From Coprinellus micaceus (Eukaryota; Basidiomycota; Agaricomycetes; Agaricales; Psathyrellaceae), in the NCBI GenBank assembly GCA_951394405.1, contig OX596334.1:4464001-4528000 (forward strand): 64,000 bases of DNA. The letters are read 5' to 3'. The translations under genes and the position numbers were made by a program. Below, in pieces: positions 53,230 through 64,000 of the stretch; the first letter of the stretch is position 1; each line of letters begins with the position of its first letter. The notes beneath the pieces are model-generated. The model ran no database searches. It saw only the letters and a list, made by a program, of their open reading frames with translations, and was not told the origin of the DNA.

Positions 53230-55803
53230 CGCGCGTGTGGGGGAACGGAAGGTAAGCAGCGCGACCAGGCAGTATTGAATCCAATTCCCTTCCTATATAC
53301 TACGAGCACCAAGATCCAGGGGAACCCCAATCGGTTTCCAAATTTGTCGTGTTCGCACCGACGCCTTGCTCGGTACCTCTGCAGCCTGGCACTTCCCCGT
53401 CCACCCGACATCACAATTCAAACAAGTTCAGCATTCCGAGAGAATTGTCGGTGAAGGCAAGGCATGGGCGTGAAGACATACGTCGTGGGCGTGTGCGTCG
53501 AGACAGTCGGAGTTGTATGTCAGTTTTACCTTACGTTGATATTCAAACCATTGTCACGGCCTCCCCTCGCCACTGCCTACATCTTCCCACTGTTTCGTGG
53601 CGAAGGTAGCGTTGAATGCTTTGTATACAATTGTCCGTCGGGAACGCGTCCGGCCCTGCGCGAGTGCCAAGGAGTATGTCGTAACCTTCTGTTAGAGCAT
53701 TGCCGCTGGAGGGTAGTCAGAAATCCACCAACAATGGGAGTGGCCACCCTGCTGCACGGTTTCAGAAGGCGAACGAAAACCGTCGATGCTTGGCTGAGAG
53801 AGCAAGGATGGAGCATTAGCCTGAAGCGTAGGGCAGAACACCTCTGGCCGTCATCTTCGCGAATTCCTCTTGAATACTACTAGCGTAGTACCAAGTCTAA
53901 GGGCCCTGTACGATAACGCCAGCTCCCAAGCCCCCGTGCCTGTCCTCCCCAAAATGACGATCGTGCCTTGAGCCTACCCAGCCACATTAGACGCCGCTAT
54001 TCGATTCACGAACTAAATCGCCGGACCTCCGTACTTGGGAGGGAAGCGAGCAAATCGGAAAGATTCGCCCTCCTGGAGGATACCTCCTTCAGGGTGTGCA
54101 GGACATGGACCGTAACGTTAGACATAGAGACGATGGGGTCGGTCGGGTGGGCGTCGACTCTAGGGAAGGTTTATCAGGGGCAAAACCTAAAATGGTTTGA
54201 CTCGGGCTTCGATGGTCTGGCTTAGGAGATTGTTTTCTCCAGCAGCGGGCGGCTGAGGTGTTTGCCAATAGGCCACGGAAGAGGACATGGGAGAAAGTAT
54301 CGAGGAGGCTTTGCGAGGGTCCGAAGGGAGTTGGGGCGTTACGGCGGCGGACATGACCGCCAAAATCTGATTGAATGTGAGATGTCCCAGTTTCAAGTTG
54401 GCTCTGTAGGACAGTGGCGCTCGGATATCGGGTGATGTCGATCGAGGCAGATGTTTGGCACGAGCTACATACACTGCAAGAAAGGCCCAATGTATCCGGC
54501 GGATACGCAGTGGTGAAATCGTGTTAGACGGTTTGATTTTCCCCATCATTCCTTTGTTCTCCTTTGTTACATTGGGGGGAAAAAGCTGTCTGCAAACGTG
54601 TGCCCACGATGTTGGGAGTGGAGAAATTGGCCCTTTCTTGCAGTGATACTGGGACGAGGGCCAAGCGTCGATTTTTTGTTGGTCGTGGCCGAGGCGATTG
54701 TGCTGTCCAAACAAAAGGACAACGAAGGGAGGGATTCTTCCAGCGAGGGGGTTTAGGGTTCTTCCCAGCAACAGTCCAATTCGCCAATTGTACCTGGTTG
54801 CAGCTGAACTCGATTCGGCAATCGGGACGAGTCGTGTACGTGACGAACCAAGGGCGCGATTCTATCTCGCACACGACATTTCCTTGACATTTCCTGTCTG
54901 GGAGCATGAGTTCTCCGTCAGAAGTCAACCCCAAACACCCTCACCCGCTGGAAGCCCTAACCACTGGGTTTGGGTGTCGTATCGCGATCCATCCGAGCCA
55001 AGTTATGTTATTTGCGAATTGTGGGGGATGATTAGTGATGGTCTGGGGGCGTGGTTCAAAGGTTGTGAGTTTACCATACAGTCATACGGTAAGAACGTGC
55101 GAACCTTCCAACATGGATTTGAACTCGCCTTGGGAGGCAGCGCGTAAGTATATGTAATCCCTACCCGGTTGTTGACATGGGGAATGAACCCGGGATCCCG
55201 GAGGAGGGAAATTGTTTACCTTGAGCTTGGCTGCTAACAATCGGAATGTGATAGTCAAGTCTATAGTAGTGCGGGAACGTGTCCAGCTAGGCGGTGTCCT
55301 AATGGCTCGCCTTCACGCGAAGCTGCCCGAACGAATCATAAGAGGGACAGAACACTAAGGTGAAGATTGCATTCCGGCTCGAAAAAGCTACAGTGCGAGG
55401 GAAAAGATAACGGCCAATATGTTACGGCTCAAAGGGAATACCGCTTCCCCTCTGTCTGGGCACGTATACGAGGGTAACAAGGCCCAAGCATACCGCATGC
55501 CCCAGGCTTGCCCCATTCCCCTGCTCCCTTGGCCCTAACGCGCATCCTATACAGACTCCATGGCTCCATCACAGTCCAGGGTAGGGCCAAGGCTCCGGAG
55601 GACGCTGAATGCTACTGAGCAGCTCATACACCCACAAGACATTACATCAAGGAGGGGAAGGGCCCAACTAGGGAGCCGGAACCTCGTCAGAGCACGGAAA
55701 CCGGTGTCGAAGTTGAGTGGGGCCGCCCAAGGGTTAGGCGACCCACATAATGAAGGGCGGTGTGCCAATCGCACACGAGTCCCTGGCCGTGACGAAAGGT
55801 CGC
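53230..55803. other. 2.6-kb gap, no recognised gene
   Basis: Upstream of the DUF6534 gene. Frames such as 53464-53883 (+), 54187-54771 (-) and 54698-55147 (+) are open for 140-195 codons, but I find no domain, no supporting splice pattern and no paralogue in the window. Confidence 0.4.
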
Positions 55804-56558
55804 TCATCCCGAGATCCAGGCCGCAGCAATGGCGTACCCGAGCGTAGAAAGCATCCAGGCCTTAGTCGCCGGGGTCGTTATCCTCGCCATAGCGCCGTTT
55901 CCAACAGGCTCGGTCTCCCTAACATCAGAATCTCCCCGAGCACTGCCGGTGACGCTGACTGTCACTGTTGGGCGAACGGTGACACGTCCGGTTGGTACAT
56001 CAACGTTCATGCTGCAAACAGCGACAGGGGTCGCGATAGTGCAATCGCCGGTGAGGGTTTGGGGAGGGAGACCATCTGCAAGAGGAGCGACGTAGATGAG
56101 GCTGGCTTCATCTGGTGATGGGCCTTGTATGACGGTGGCTGCACGGCGATATGTCTCGTCAGCTTGCATCCATCCTGCAACACGGAGCCTGTGGAACGCA
56201 CCTGGTCCAACCTCACGATCGAGCGGGCGCTCGTATAACCCCCACGTGGTCTGAGACGCCACAGTGTCTACGGCCAGAATTGAAGCACTAATGGGCGCAT
56301 TGTTAGGCCCATCCCAGCCGAAGGGAAGGTACACCAGCGTCTCTTGTTGAGCTGTAACCCGAACTGGTGGGAGTATCAGGGCAGAGTCGGGTAGAGTTGT
56401 GGAAGTGGCTTACCAACGCCTAGGAGGAATCCTAGGAGCGGGAGTGCGACTTGAAAGACGGATCGCTGCACCATGGGTGAGATAGGGAGGAGGAGGAAGT
56501 GGCAAGGTACGGTGCACCAGGCAAGCAGCATGATCGTGATGCGCCGTGACGGCGTCAT
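55804..56558 (-). CDS. Predicted secreted or membrane-anchored protein, unknown family
   Basis: Two exons, 56414-56558 and 55804-56363, joined in phase 1 across a 50-bp GT-AG intron; 234 residues. The N-terminal hydrophobic segments (RITIMLLAWCTVPCHFLLLP and VFQVALPLLGFLLGV) act as signal or anchor. The exposed body has LVYLPFGWDGPNN, VDTVASQTTWGLYERP and GDCTIATPVAVCSMNVDV with paired cysteines, a Thr/Val-rich stretch, and a terminal hydrophobic helix TKAWMLSTLGYAIAAAWI. This looks like a surface protein held at one or both ends. No family recognised. Confidence 0.6.
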
Positions 56559-57074
56559 AGCCTCATTGATCGGCAGTTGACCGGCCCTGGGCTTGGGCGT
56601 CCGAAGAAAGGCTTGGCATTTCCAAAGCCCCCCAGGCACGGATGTCGTTCTTGTTTCCCCCGACCCCCTTCCGCAGGAGAGAAAGTACCCAGGAAGTAAA
56701 TGCTCGCCCTATTTCATTGGAGCTACTCCGAAGCGATCGGCCCGTGGCCTCACAACTTGCCAGTCCCTGGGCGCTTAAAACCACTTAAGAGAGTCTCGGA
56801 ACAGGAGCTTCTGTGCTTTTACTTCAGCGTCCTGCAATCCGAGGGCGATGATGGTTCTTATTTGTTTCAGAACCCGGGTAGGGCGCGCAAGAGGGACGAT
56901 AGAGACGATACTGCCATACAACAGGGCTCGTGATTACACACCCATTCAGCGCCCTGCGCACTGGCACGGTTGAGGCAAATGATGACCGCGAGCCACTGGG
57001 CAGGGTTAACCCCCCAATTTATTTTAGGAGTTGACCGACGCCCCACCTAGTTTTGGTAGTAAAAACACAAACAG
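56559..57074. other. Intergenic, no gene seen
   Basis: 5' flank of the secreted-protein gene and 3' flank of the orphan DUF6533 exon. Confidence 0.4.
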
Positions 57075-57308
57075 TCAAACGATTCTACTGACGCGCGTAG
57101 CCGTCGTTATTGTTCGATTCGCTACGATCGGAGGCTCAGAAAGCATCTCGAACGTATCGAGATCTCTCTCGCTTAGCGACCCTCTCGACCTCTGCTTGGG
57201 AGGGGCAAATAGAAGGGTGGATGCTATCGGCTCGGTACCCACGTAGTCGACCTTGCGCATGTTAATCATTAAGTGCTGGGCGAGAATTGGGACCACGATT
57301 GCTCGCAT
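57075..57308 (-). pseudogene. Orphan last exon of a DUF6533 gene
   Basis: Minus-strand frame preceded by a good acceptor (CTTCCAG). It reads IVVPILAQHLMINMRKVDYV, then EPIASTLLFAPPK and an acidic tail, matching the last exon of genes 1-4. No family exons are recognisable in the 1.5 kb upstream (57309-58800), so this is probably a fragment left by rearrangement. Confidence 0.65.
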
Positions 57309-59013
57309 CCTGGAAGACGGTTCAATACTTCACACTACGAGAAAGATGACGAAACCCGTGAAGGTGACACGCAGAGGGGGGTTCATCCAGGAAGCTAACG
57401 ACAGCGTAAGAGGCGCTTTATAGGCGCCTTCTTGAGACCTTGAATAAGTCCCGGGTCGGTTGGCATATTCGTTCAGCCACATCATGTAAATGTACGTGGT
57501 GAGTTGCGCCAATCTACCGCCTCGACCCACAACCGAACAAGGTGGACCTCCCAATTGGGGGCAGACTTCGCCCGGAATAACGAGAAACCATGGCTTTCCG
57601 CGTTGCTGGCGCTTCGTTCGATGGCTTGTGGCCTCCAGAAGGAGCAGGGAACAGCCCGAGGCAATACATGCCGTGGGCTGGATACGAATGTCGGAGCTGA
57701 GGGGCAGACGCCATCGGCTAGGGCAGATCCGGTACTGTAGGGCCAGGCGGGGAAGCTCTTGGTCTCGTTCACTCGGATAAATTCGATAAAGGTGTCGGAT
57801 AGCAGTAGACGCATTCCGACAGAGAGGAATGGTAGCTGTTCGATGGGCATCTTGAACCCGTGGAGGCAAGCACCAAGAGAAAAAGACGTCGGAGATCACT
57901 AGGCGAAAATTTGTCGTAACAAGCCTCGGGACGGATATGCCCTCCGAAGACAGGATCGATAAATGGGTGCAGATCAACCAGACCTTCCCCTAGATAACCC
58001 AACAGCTTGTCCTGAATGGTATGTGTTAAGTAGATATCTAAGGGAGCGTAGTAGCAGAAGGGGGCCCTGCTGTTCAGCGCATGTACCTGGCCTTCCTGGA
58101 GAAAAAGTGCGGTCTGGGCGCACCATCTTTGGTGTTCAGAAACCGCCACCTGGATGAGGGTGCCGAAGAGAAAAGAGAAGAGTCGTGAACCTCAGATAGT
58201 CGGGTTCTGGCCAAACTGCGAGGGAGTAGAGGGGAAGGACGTGCACCCGCCACCTCCTCGCGAAGTGGTATGGGTAGACCGGAGATAAGAGGAACTTGTG
58301 TCGGCCAAACCAGTCGAGGCTACTTGGTCGGTTGAGTGTGGGTCTCGGCGGGTCGATCTGAAATTAACTCGTGAGGTCGGGTCGGGGGTGGGCAATGGGA
58401 TGGTGATGACTGTGTCTTGGAGGCGATCTTGAAACGGGTCCTTGGGTACACAGTACGGCAACCTCGAACAAGTTTCCAGATGTGAAGGGGCGCGTACCGT
58501 GGTGGTGTCCTCATTTATATTCCAAACGCAAGTTGATATCAATATCTGGTGCCTTTCGTGGTACGTCAACGCTGTCTAGACGTGCATCACCTCCACTCAC
58601 GGACCGCACTGAGAAGAGTGAGTTTATTATGTGCGTCCCTATGCCATAGTGTTGATGTCGTGGTAGTTGAAAGCTTGAGAGGCAGAGGAGAGACGATGGA
58701 GGCCGTTTGAAGGGAATATGGTCATGACTGGCCGGTCCCGATTGATGCTGGACTTCGGGCTTAGTAAGGTGCTGATGGACCGTGGACCTTCAAACTGATT
58801 AGCGCCCACGGGCATACCAACGTACGCCACCCGGACTGCTGCCGACAGGGGCGTGGTTCCGTGAAGTTGTTATCTTTCTAGGGATTGTAGAGAAACGTTT
58901 CAATCTATGGTAAATTCTGAACGGGACAGGGGAAGAATGTGGTAGGCCTACAACGGAGGGGTTCGGGCAGGGGCAGGCGGGAACATCGAAACTCTCCAAC
59001 CCATACAGAACTG
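57309..59013. other. Unresolved stretch upstream of the orphan DUF6533 exon
   Basis: Minus-strand frames (57330-57977, 57482-57850, 57769-58149) are open for 120-215 codons in three frames. One contains IEQLPFLSVGMRLLLSDTF and another DYLRFTTLLFSLRHPH. They could be scattered exons of a membrane protein or chance frames. I could not connect them. Confidence 0.3.
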
Positions 59014-60929
59014 CTAGGCACGACTTGCAACGTTATGCACTACGCTCATATTCGACCCGTAAGGTTGACCAGCACCGTGATGCTCAGCGGACAGGGTGTC
59101 GGAGTACGGCATGTCGTCCTCGAGGGAATCAACCGAATTGTGATCTTCACGTGCAAAAAGCAGGGTAGATGCGAGAGGACGTGAGCCCATATAGTCCACT
59201 TTGCGCATGTTGATCATCAGCCGCTGGGCCAGGATCGGGATCGCTGTGATGCTTGCCCTATACCGGCACTCGTGAGAGTCCGGAGATAGATCCCCAGAGA
59301 CGACTTACACATTAAGAAGGCTTTATAAAGTAAGCTTATTAGTAATTGTTCACCCAAGTCGATAGAATGAATCGTAAGCACATATAAGCAGGATTTCCCT
59401 CTGCATCGCCGACCTTCAAGAGCACGTGTGGGTCAGCTCCAGCCTTGCTCGTCTGAGTGGCGATGGAACTATTGACTTACTGAAATCACAGCAGGTGTGT
59501 TGAGAACCGTCGACAGAACGCCCGTAGCTGAGTGTTGGGCCGTGGAGCTTCAGTGAACCTATGCTGATCACAAGCCTCAAATGGACGCACCTGCCAGAGC
59601 GATGTAGTAAAGGCCACCGTCCCGGGTTATAACCTGAATCAATGGACCCTTTTGACCTTTGTAACGTACAAAGAGTGCGACGACTGCGAGGAGGAACAGC
59701 ACTATAAGGCGCGGAGGTCAGTCACTCGATTGCAGTTTGCATCCCGTTGATAGAGAACTGACGGATGGTGAGCGCGAAGTTGAGGTAGTTTCGGGAGTCA
59801 CGACCAATCCCGGCCACGGTTTCCGCGAACCACACATCGGGGGAGGGCACATAGCAAGGGTACCCAAGTTCTTCGTCGAGGGATCCGATGGGCTCGGCTA
59901 TAAATTTGAGGTTGGAGGTTAGCCTCCCGGAGCATTTACCCGGCCAAAGAACGCGCACCGGGGTATTGTGCATCGGCGACCAGACTGAACGTCGTTTGTA
60001 CCAAGGTTCGACCCTGACATAAGCTGAGCGCGTAATAAGATGACGAGGGTGCTTTTCTAACTTACCACGCAGACAAATATTATTGGGAGGAAGTAAAGCC
60101 TCCTTACCTGGAGTAGCGCACAAAGACAGAGTCCAAGGGTGGCTATGGGGAACGTAAGCCCTGTAACACTAGCAACGACCGAAAAGACTGAGCACCGGCT
60201 CACCACTGCAAGAGAGAGCGACAGTGTAGAATGCCACTGGAGATTGTGTGAGAATGAGCCTCCGGTCTGCGCTCATGCAACGCCCATGTGTGAGCACGAA
60301 CCGTCGTAGACGATCATCAATGCCTTGCAGGTCTAGGGCGGCGTGAGAGACGTAGGTAGCAAGTTCTGGTGCGCGGTCGCAAATACGCACCCCGGGACTG
60401 AGAGTGAAGTAATTTCTGTAGTCTCCTGTGCGTGTTCGGATCCCTTCAATGCGTGCCATATGTGGAGGAGGGGAGAGCTCCACTTACTGACTAACTGCAG
60501 AACGATGAAGATGCAAATCCCATATCTGATGACAAGGAACAGAACCTTTCCGCGACTCCACTTTTGTGGGACGATGATCCGGATCTGAGGGGATACGGTA
60601 AGTAAAGCACACGGAGAGGATGTGCTGTGCCAACCTCTTCGTCAAAAGTCGTCAAGACGTAGTAGATCTGAGAAGTATCAGTGAAGTCGGACCGTACGAG
60701 AGAATTAAGGTAGATGACTCACGTAGAGCATGAAGAAAGATACTGATCCCATGTCAGCTATCGCAGGAACTACGCTTGGAAATAACACGGACTGTGAGTG
60801 TACTGAAAAATGGGCGTCAGCTGTCTCTGATCGTGGGCTACCCTCCATCCGACATTCACTTACTTCTTGCAATCTCCAAGTCGAAACAGCGGCTGAAAGT
60901 ACTTCGATTTGTTCCTGAGATACATCCAT
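59014..60929 (-). CDS. DUF6533 multi-pass membrane protein, gene 4
   Basis: Paralogue of genes 1-3, on the opposite strand. First exons 60864-60929, microexon 60793-60802 (10 nt), 60723-60742, 60635-60667, 60488-60584 (97 nt, the same length as in genes 1-3), then small exons, the last ending at 59014. Signatures: EVLSAAVSTWRLQE, IYYVLTTFDEEV, IVPQKWSRGKVLFLVIRYG, IGSLDEELGYPCYVPS, a QRLMINMRKVDYMGSRP end and an acidic Ser-rich tail. Function unknown; about seven helices. The microexon's donor (GTCCGT) is weak but the phase requires it. Middle exons not individually verified. Confidence 0.83.
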
Positions 60930-63900
60930 GTCGGTACGTTGACTCGAGGAAAGGATCTAGAGTGGTTGAATTTAGCGTCATATGCGGCCCACATTTAAAA
61001 GGCGGTGGTCCGCGAGCGCCCAAGAAACCCGCAAAGATCGACGCACAAATCCAACGATACTCGCGGGTTTCAAAGTGAGCGCTCGGTACCCGGCAAGCCC
61101 GCGAATGTGACAGCGGGGGTCCACAGCCCTCAATCAAGTCCGGATTTAGAGGGATTCTTGAGAAACACAGTGCCTAGAGGCGCAGGTGCCATTGCACCCT
61201 GACGCTAGGATACCCGAGCCGGTGGATGGGAAAGGGGACTTCCGTCTAACAGACCTCTACGATTGACGAGACTCAAGGCGAGGGTGAGTGTCGAACGCCC
61301 TTGTGCATGGGTGCCTGAAGTCGAGGTTGACCAAGCGATAAACCGGTGGGCATATCACCAATGATGATCCGTTGCAAAGGATCGCCAATGGGCTGATTGA
61401 TCAAAGCTCCGTGCCAGTGGTCGTTTCGAGTCCACTGTTCACATCAACCAGACAGCCCCCGCACTGACCGAAACATAGTGCCCACTGCACTTTCCCCTTG
61501 ATCAAGCGCCACGACGGCACCTCGCACAATGTTTGAGGCAGCGTCTCGCGGCGCTTCGGTTAGATGTCGACGGTGGAGTAGTCCAGAGTGGACCTACTTG
61601 GCCACGCTCGCTGGTGAGGCTGGTCCGCTGGGCGACGCTGGCTGAGCACCTCGGTATAACATGAGGGCAAGGAGTGATATTGATCCCGTACACTGCCGGC
61701 ATCTAGTACACCAGGTATCATAATCTAATCTAATCTAAAGTGACGCTGCCTGTGCTGGGCGCCTAAGCGGCCTGGCACAAAGGGAGAAATGGTACAATGC
61801 GTCTATCTGGAATGTCATTACTCGCCTGATGTGTCATTGACGGCTCTGGCCACCTCCTTATTACTACGATGACCCCGAACCCATTGTGCGATTCGAGACT
61901 GTTCCATCATTCCGCAGCGCGCCGGGAATCGTCACCTATCAACAGCGGGAACAGCATCGAGGTTCCCTCCGGAGGACTGCTTGGGGCGTGCAGCAGAGAA
62001 AAGGGGCAGACCGCGATTACGTGCTACGACAGCAATACCGATCTTCGGCCTTGCGCCGCCGCCGTGATAGGGACCCCTCAAACCTATTGCAAGATGGCGG
62101 TACCCCAACGTCAACTGTGGCTCAGTTTCTTTGTGCTAAACAAGAGGCATGTTTTGATTTGACCCTGGCCACAAGTAGATTGTGAGTTGAAGTGCATTCC
62201 ATCATCTAGTTCTCGTACTCGTACTGACGATGAGCGTTATGGTCAGGACGCAATCATTACTCCTTGGCAGGGTTTACGCGTGCGACGTAGACTGCCTATT
62301 GTTCCAATTGGTGGTGAAGTAAGGGATCCTAGGTAATTAACTCTATGTGGCTATTCAATCCTCGGCCAACGGAAATTCCCCCGTCGAGCCTTGAGTCTAC
62401 ATTCTCATCCGCCGTTGAGGTGAGGCGAAGTTAGGTGACCTAGGTTAGGGTTTGGTAACCCACGGTTTACCTTCGCATCAGACTTCAGCACCTCTTTCTC
62501 TTACCACGATAACCCTACCTCTGCCCCACCTATGCGTACACTGCGAACCCCAGTTTTGATGCTTCTGAAGTATGCATCAAGCGTCGCAGTTCCCTGGGAG
62601 TGCTTCTCGACGAGCTGTGTGCACAGAGTTACTCTTAAGGTATGTGCCCACAAATCATTCTGCATCTTTCACTTGCTGTGGTGACACTCCTCCCACTGGA
62701 GCCTTCTAATTCATGGGTGCTGCGTACGTAGTGTGACCTAATTGCCTCATATTCGCTACTTCGGCTCAGTATCTCCTTCAAAAGGGTGCGGTTAGCTTTT
62801 CATCTCGGCGTTTGCTGGGGCAGGATCCAGAGCAGGACTGATTTGGTATAGCCTGTACTGGTACTCCTTTGGTTGCTCGGGTGGCGGGAGGTTCGTGTTC
62901 TCACTCGCCCGAACAGTTCTCCTAGAGGCGTTCTCGAGGTCGCAGATGAAGGAATAGTCCCAGTGTACTCGGCCTTCTATGTGTGCTGATGGTCCTCTGC
63001 TGCGCAATGGGCGCTTCTGTCGTTGGGCGACAAGCGCGCGAAATTCTGTACGCCATCTTTCCGTTCACTATATCAAAGAAGTCCCGATTCCATTGTACAA
63101 GCACTCGACTCCGTTATGTCGCCGACCGTCGGTCCCATGGAGACGTAGTAGTACCTTTGACGTGCCGCCTTACCGTTCCATTCACATCACTTACCTGGCG
63201 CCAGAGAAGCACGGCACTGACGACATGGAATGCAGACAGTACGGCTACCACATCCGACTCTCTGAAGAACCACTTTCCCTCTTCAGAACGCTCTGTCGGC
63301 CAGCCAAGTTCTTACCAACTCGTCTGGGTCAATGGGCCTACACTGCTGTACATGTGTAGGTCTTCCATTTGGCGCGGCTACTTGGACAGTTCAGCCAAGG
63401 GTGGATCCTTCTGTACGTTGTGGTGACCGGAATCCCCCTGCGCGTACAGATATCCTCGTTCTACTCGGGAGCACATGGGCTTGTCAACCGTACAGTCTTC
63501 GGAGGGCAGACTCATTTCACTTCCCATTCTGCACATATTACTCTGGTGGAGCATCGAACATTCAACTGACTCGCGAGGTCTCATTTGCTGGCATCGGTAC
63601 TTAGAACACTCTATGGACTAACGTGCTATCAGGCAACGCTTCTCCCCCTTGGACCCGGCCCAATGGTGTGAGGGATGGGAGTGGGAGTCTCTGTAGTAGG
63701 CATGAGGGGTCCTGCACTGAACTTCGGTGAGTACAAGTTCGAGGGGCACGCTCTGGCGTGACGTACGTCCAGACCACAGTGGAGGTGCGGTCGACAATAA
63801 ACGGCGACTCCCTCAGGAGCGTATGGACGACCCTGGTCGCTGTGAAGATATCCCCTTCCTTGACACCCTTGGTTGCGGAAGCGCCAGACTGTATCGATTA

Positions 63901-64000
63901 ATCTTGGTAAGCGACCTCTTCAAAACAGGATGGAGTGCATGTGGACTGACCAGCGCTAACGCAAGCGTTCCAACGATGGCGATGACGGTGTGCTTGAATT
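60930..64000. other. Right-hand 3 kb, no recognised gene
   Basis: Short overlapping frames only. An ATCTA-type microsatellite lies at about 61725-61740. Plus-strand 62980-63600 has membrane-like pieces (MLMVLCCAMGASVVG, QGWILLYVVVTGIPLRV) that could be exons of another multi-pass or secreted protein continuing past the window edge, but the gene cannot be assembled. Confidence 0.35.

Noticed and set aside
55100..55200. tRNA-like B-box words near GGATTTGAACTCG
   Set aside because: No acceptor stem or A-box could be paired around it.

Overview
This window is nuclear DNA of a filamentous fungus, very probably a mushroom-forming basidiomycete (Agaricomycetes). The evidence is dense short GT-AG introns (mostly 49-90 bp, plus 10-13 nt microexons), closely packed genes on both strands, and families typical of that group: DUF6533 and DUF6534 membrane proteins, a NACHT-ankyrin-TPR NLR, F-box proteins, and several DNA transposons and MITEs. 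No rRNA, tRNA or CRISPR was recognised.

Layout. Bases 1-8.5 kb are ordinary housekeeping DNA. A kinesin-14 gene runs off the left edge and is divergent from a complete AP endonuclease 2 (APN2) gene. Next come an MFS sugar transporter, the small zinc-finger ribosome-biogenesis factor Bud20/ZNF593, and a divergent F-box gene whose stop codon is created by a MITE. Bases 9-13.3 kb hold a decayed second copy of Bud20 and two tandem paralogous lysine-rich F-box-like genes. Bases 13.3-17 kb are repeat-rich: G-rich repeats, a LINE 3' relic carrying a MITE, a minisatellite and duplicated segments.

Bases 17-22.6 kb carry two DUF6533 seven-transmembrane-like genes. They are followed by a pseudogene of an F-box gene whose intact paralogue lies at 41.4-43.3 kb. 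Bases 25.8-38.4 kb are the most striking part. A NACHT-ankyrin-TPR gene is split inside its TPR array by an 8,340-bp transposon with an 11-bp perfect terminal inverted repeat and a perfect 8-bp target duplication. The transposon carries one seven-exon gene, open across its whole length (1,781 codons), for a transposase whose motif order resembles the P-element/THAP9 superfamily. Its longest intron (2.29 kb) holds further nested repeats, including a 458-bp hAT-like MITE.

Bases 45-64 kb hold another 8-bp-TSD MITE, two more DUF6533 genes, an orphan DUF6533 last exon, a DUF6534 gene, a cysteine-repeat secreted protein with a GPI-like tail and a second predicted secreted or membrane protein. Large stretches here and at 38.4-41 kb, 53.2-55.8 kb and 61-64 kb have no gene I can recognise.

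Exon structures were assembled by eye from splice sites, reading phase and family similarity. They are internally consistent (phases add up, no internal stops where stated) but no alignment or transcript was available.
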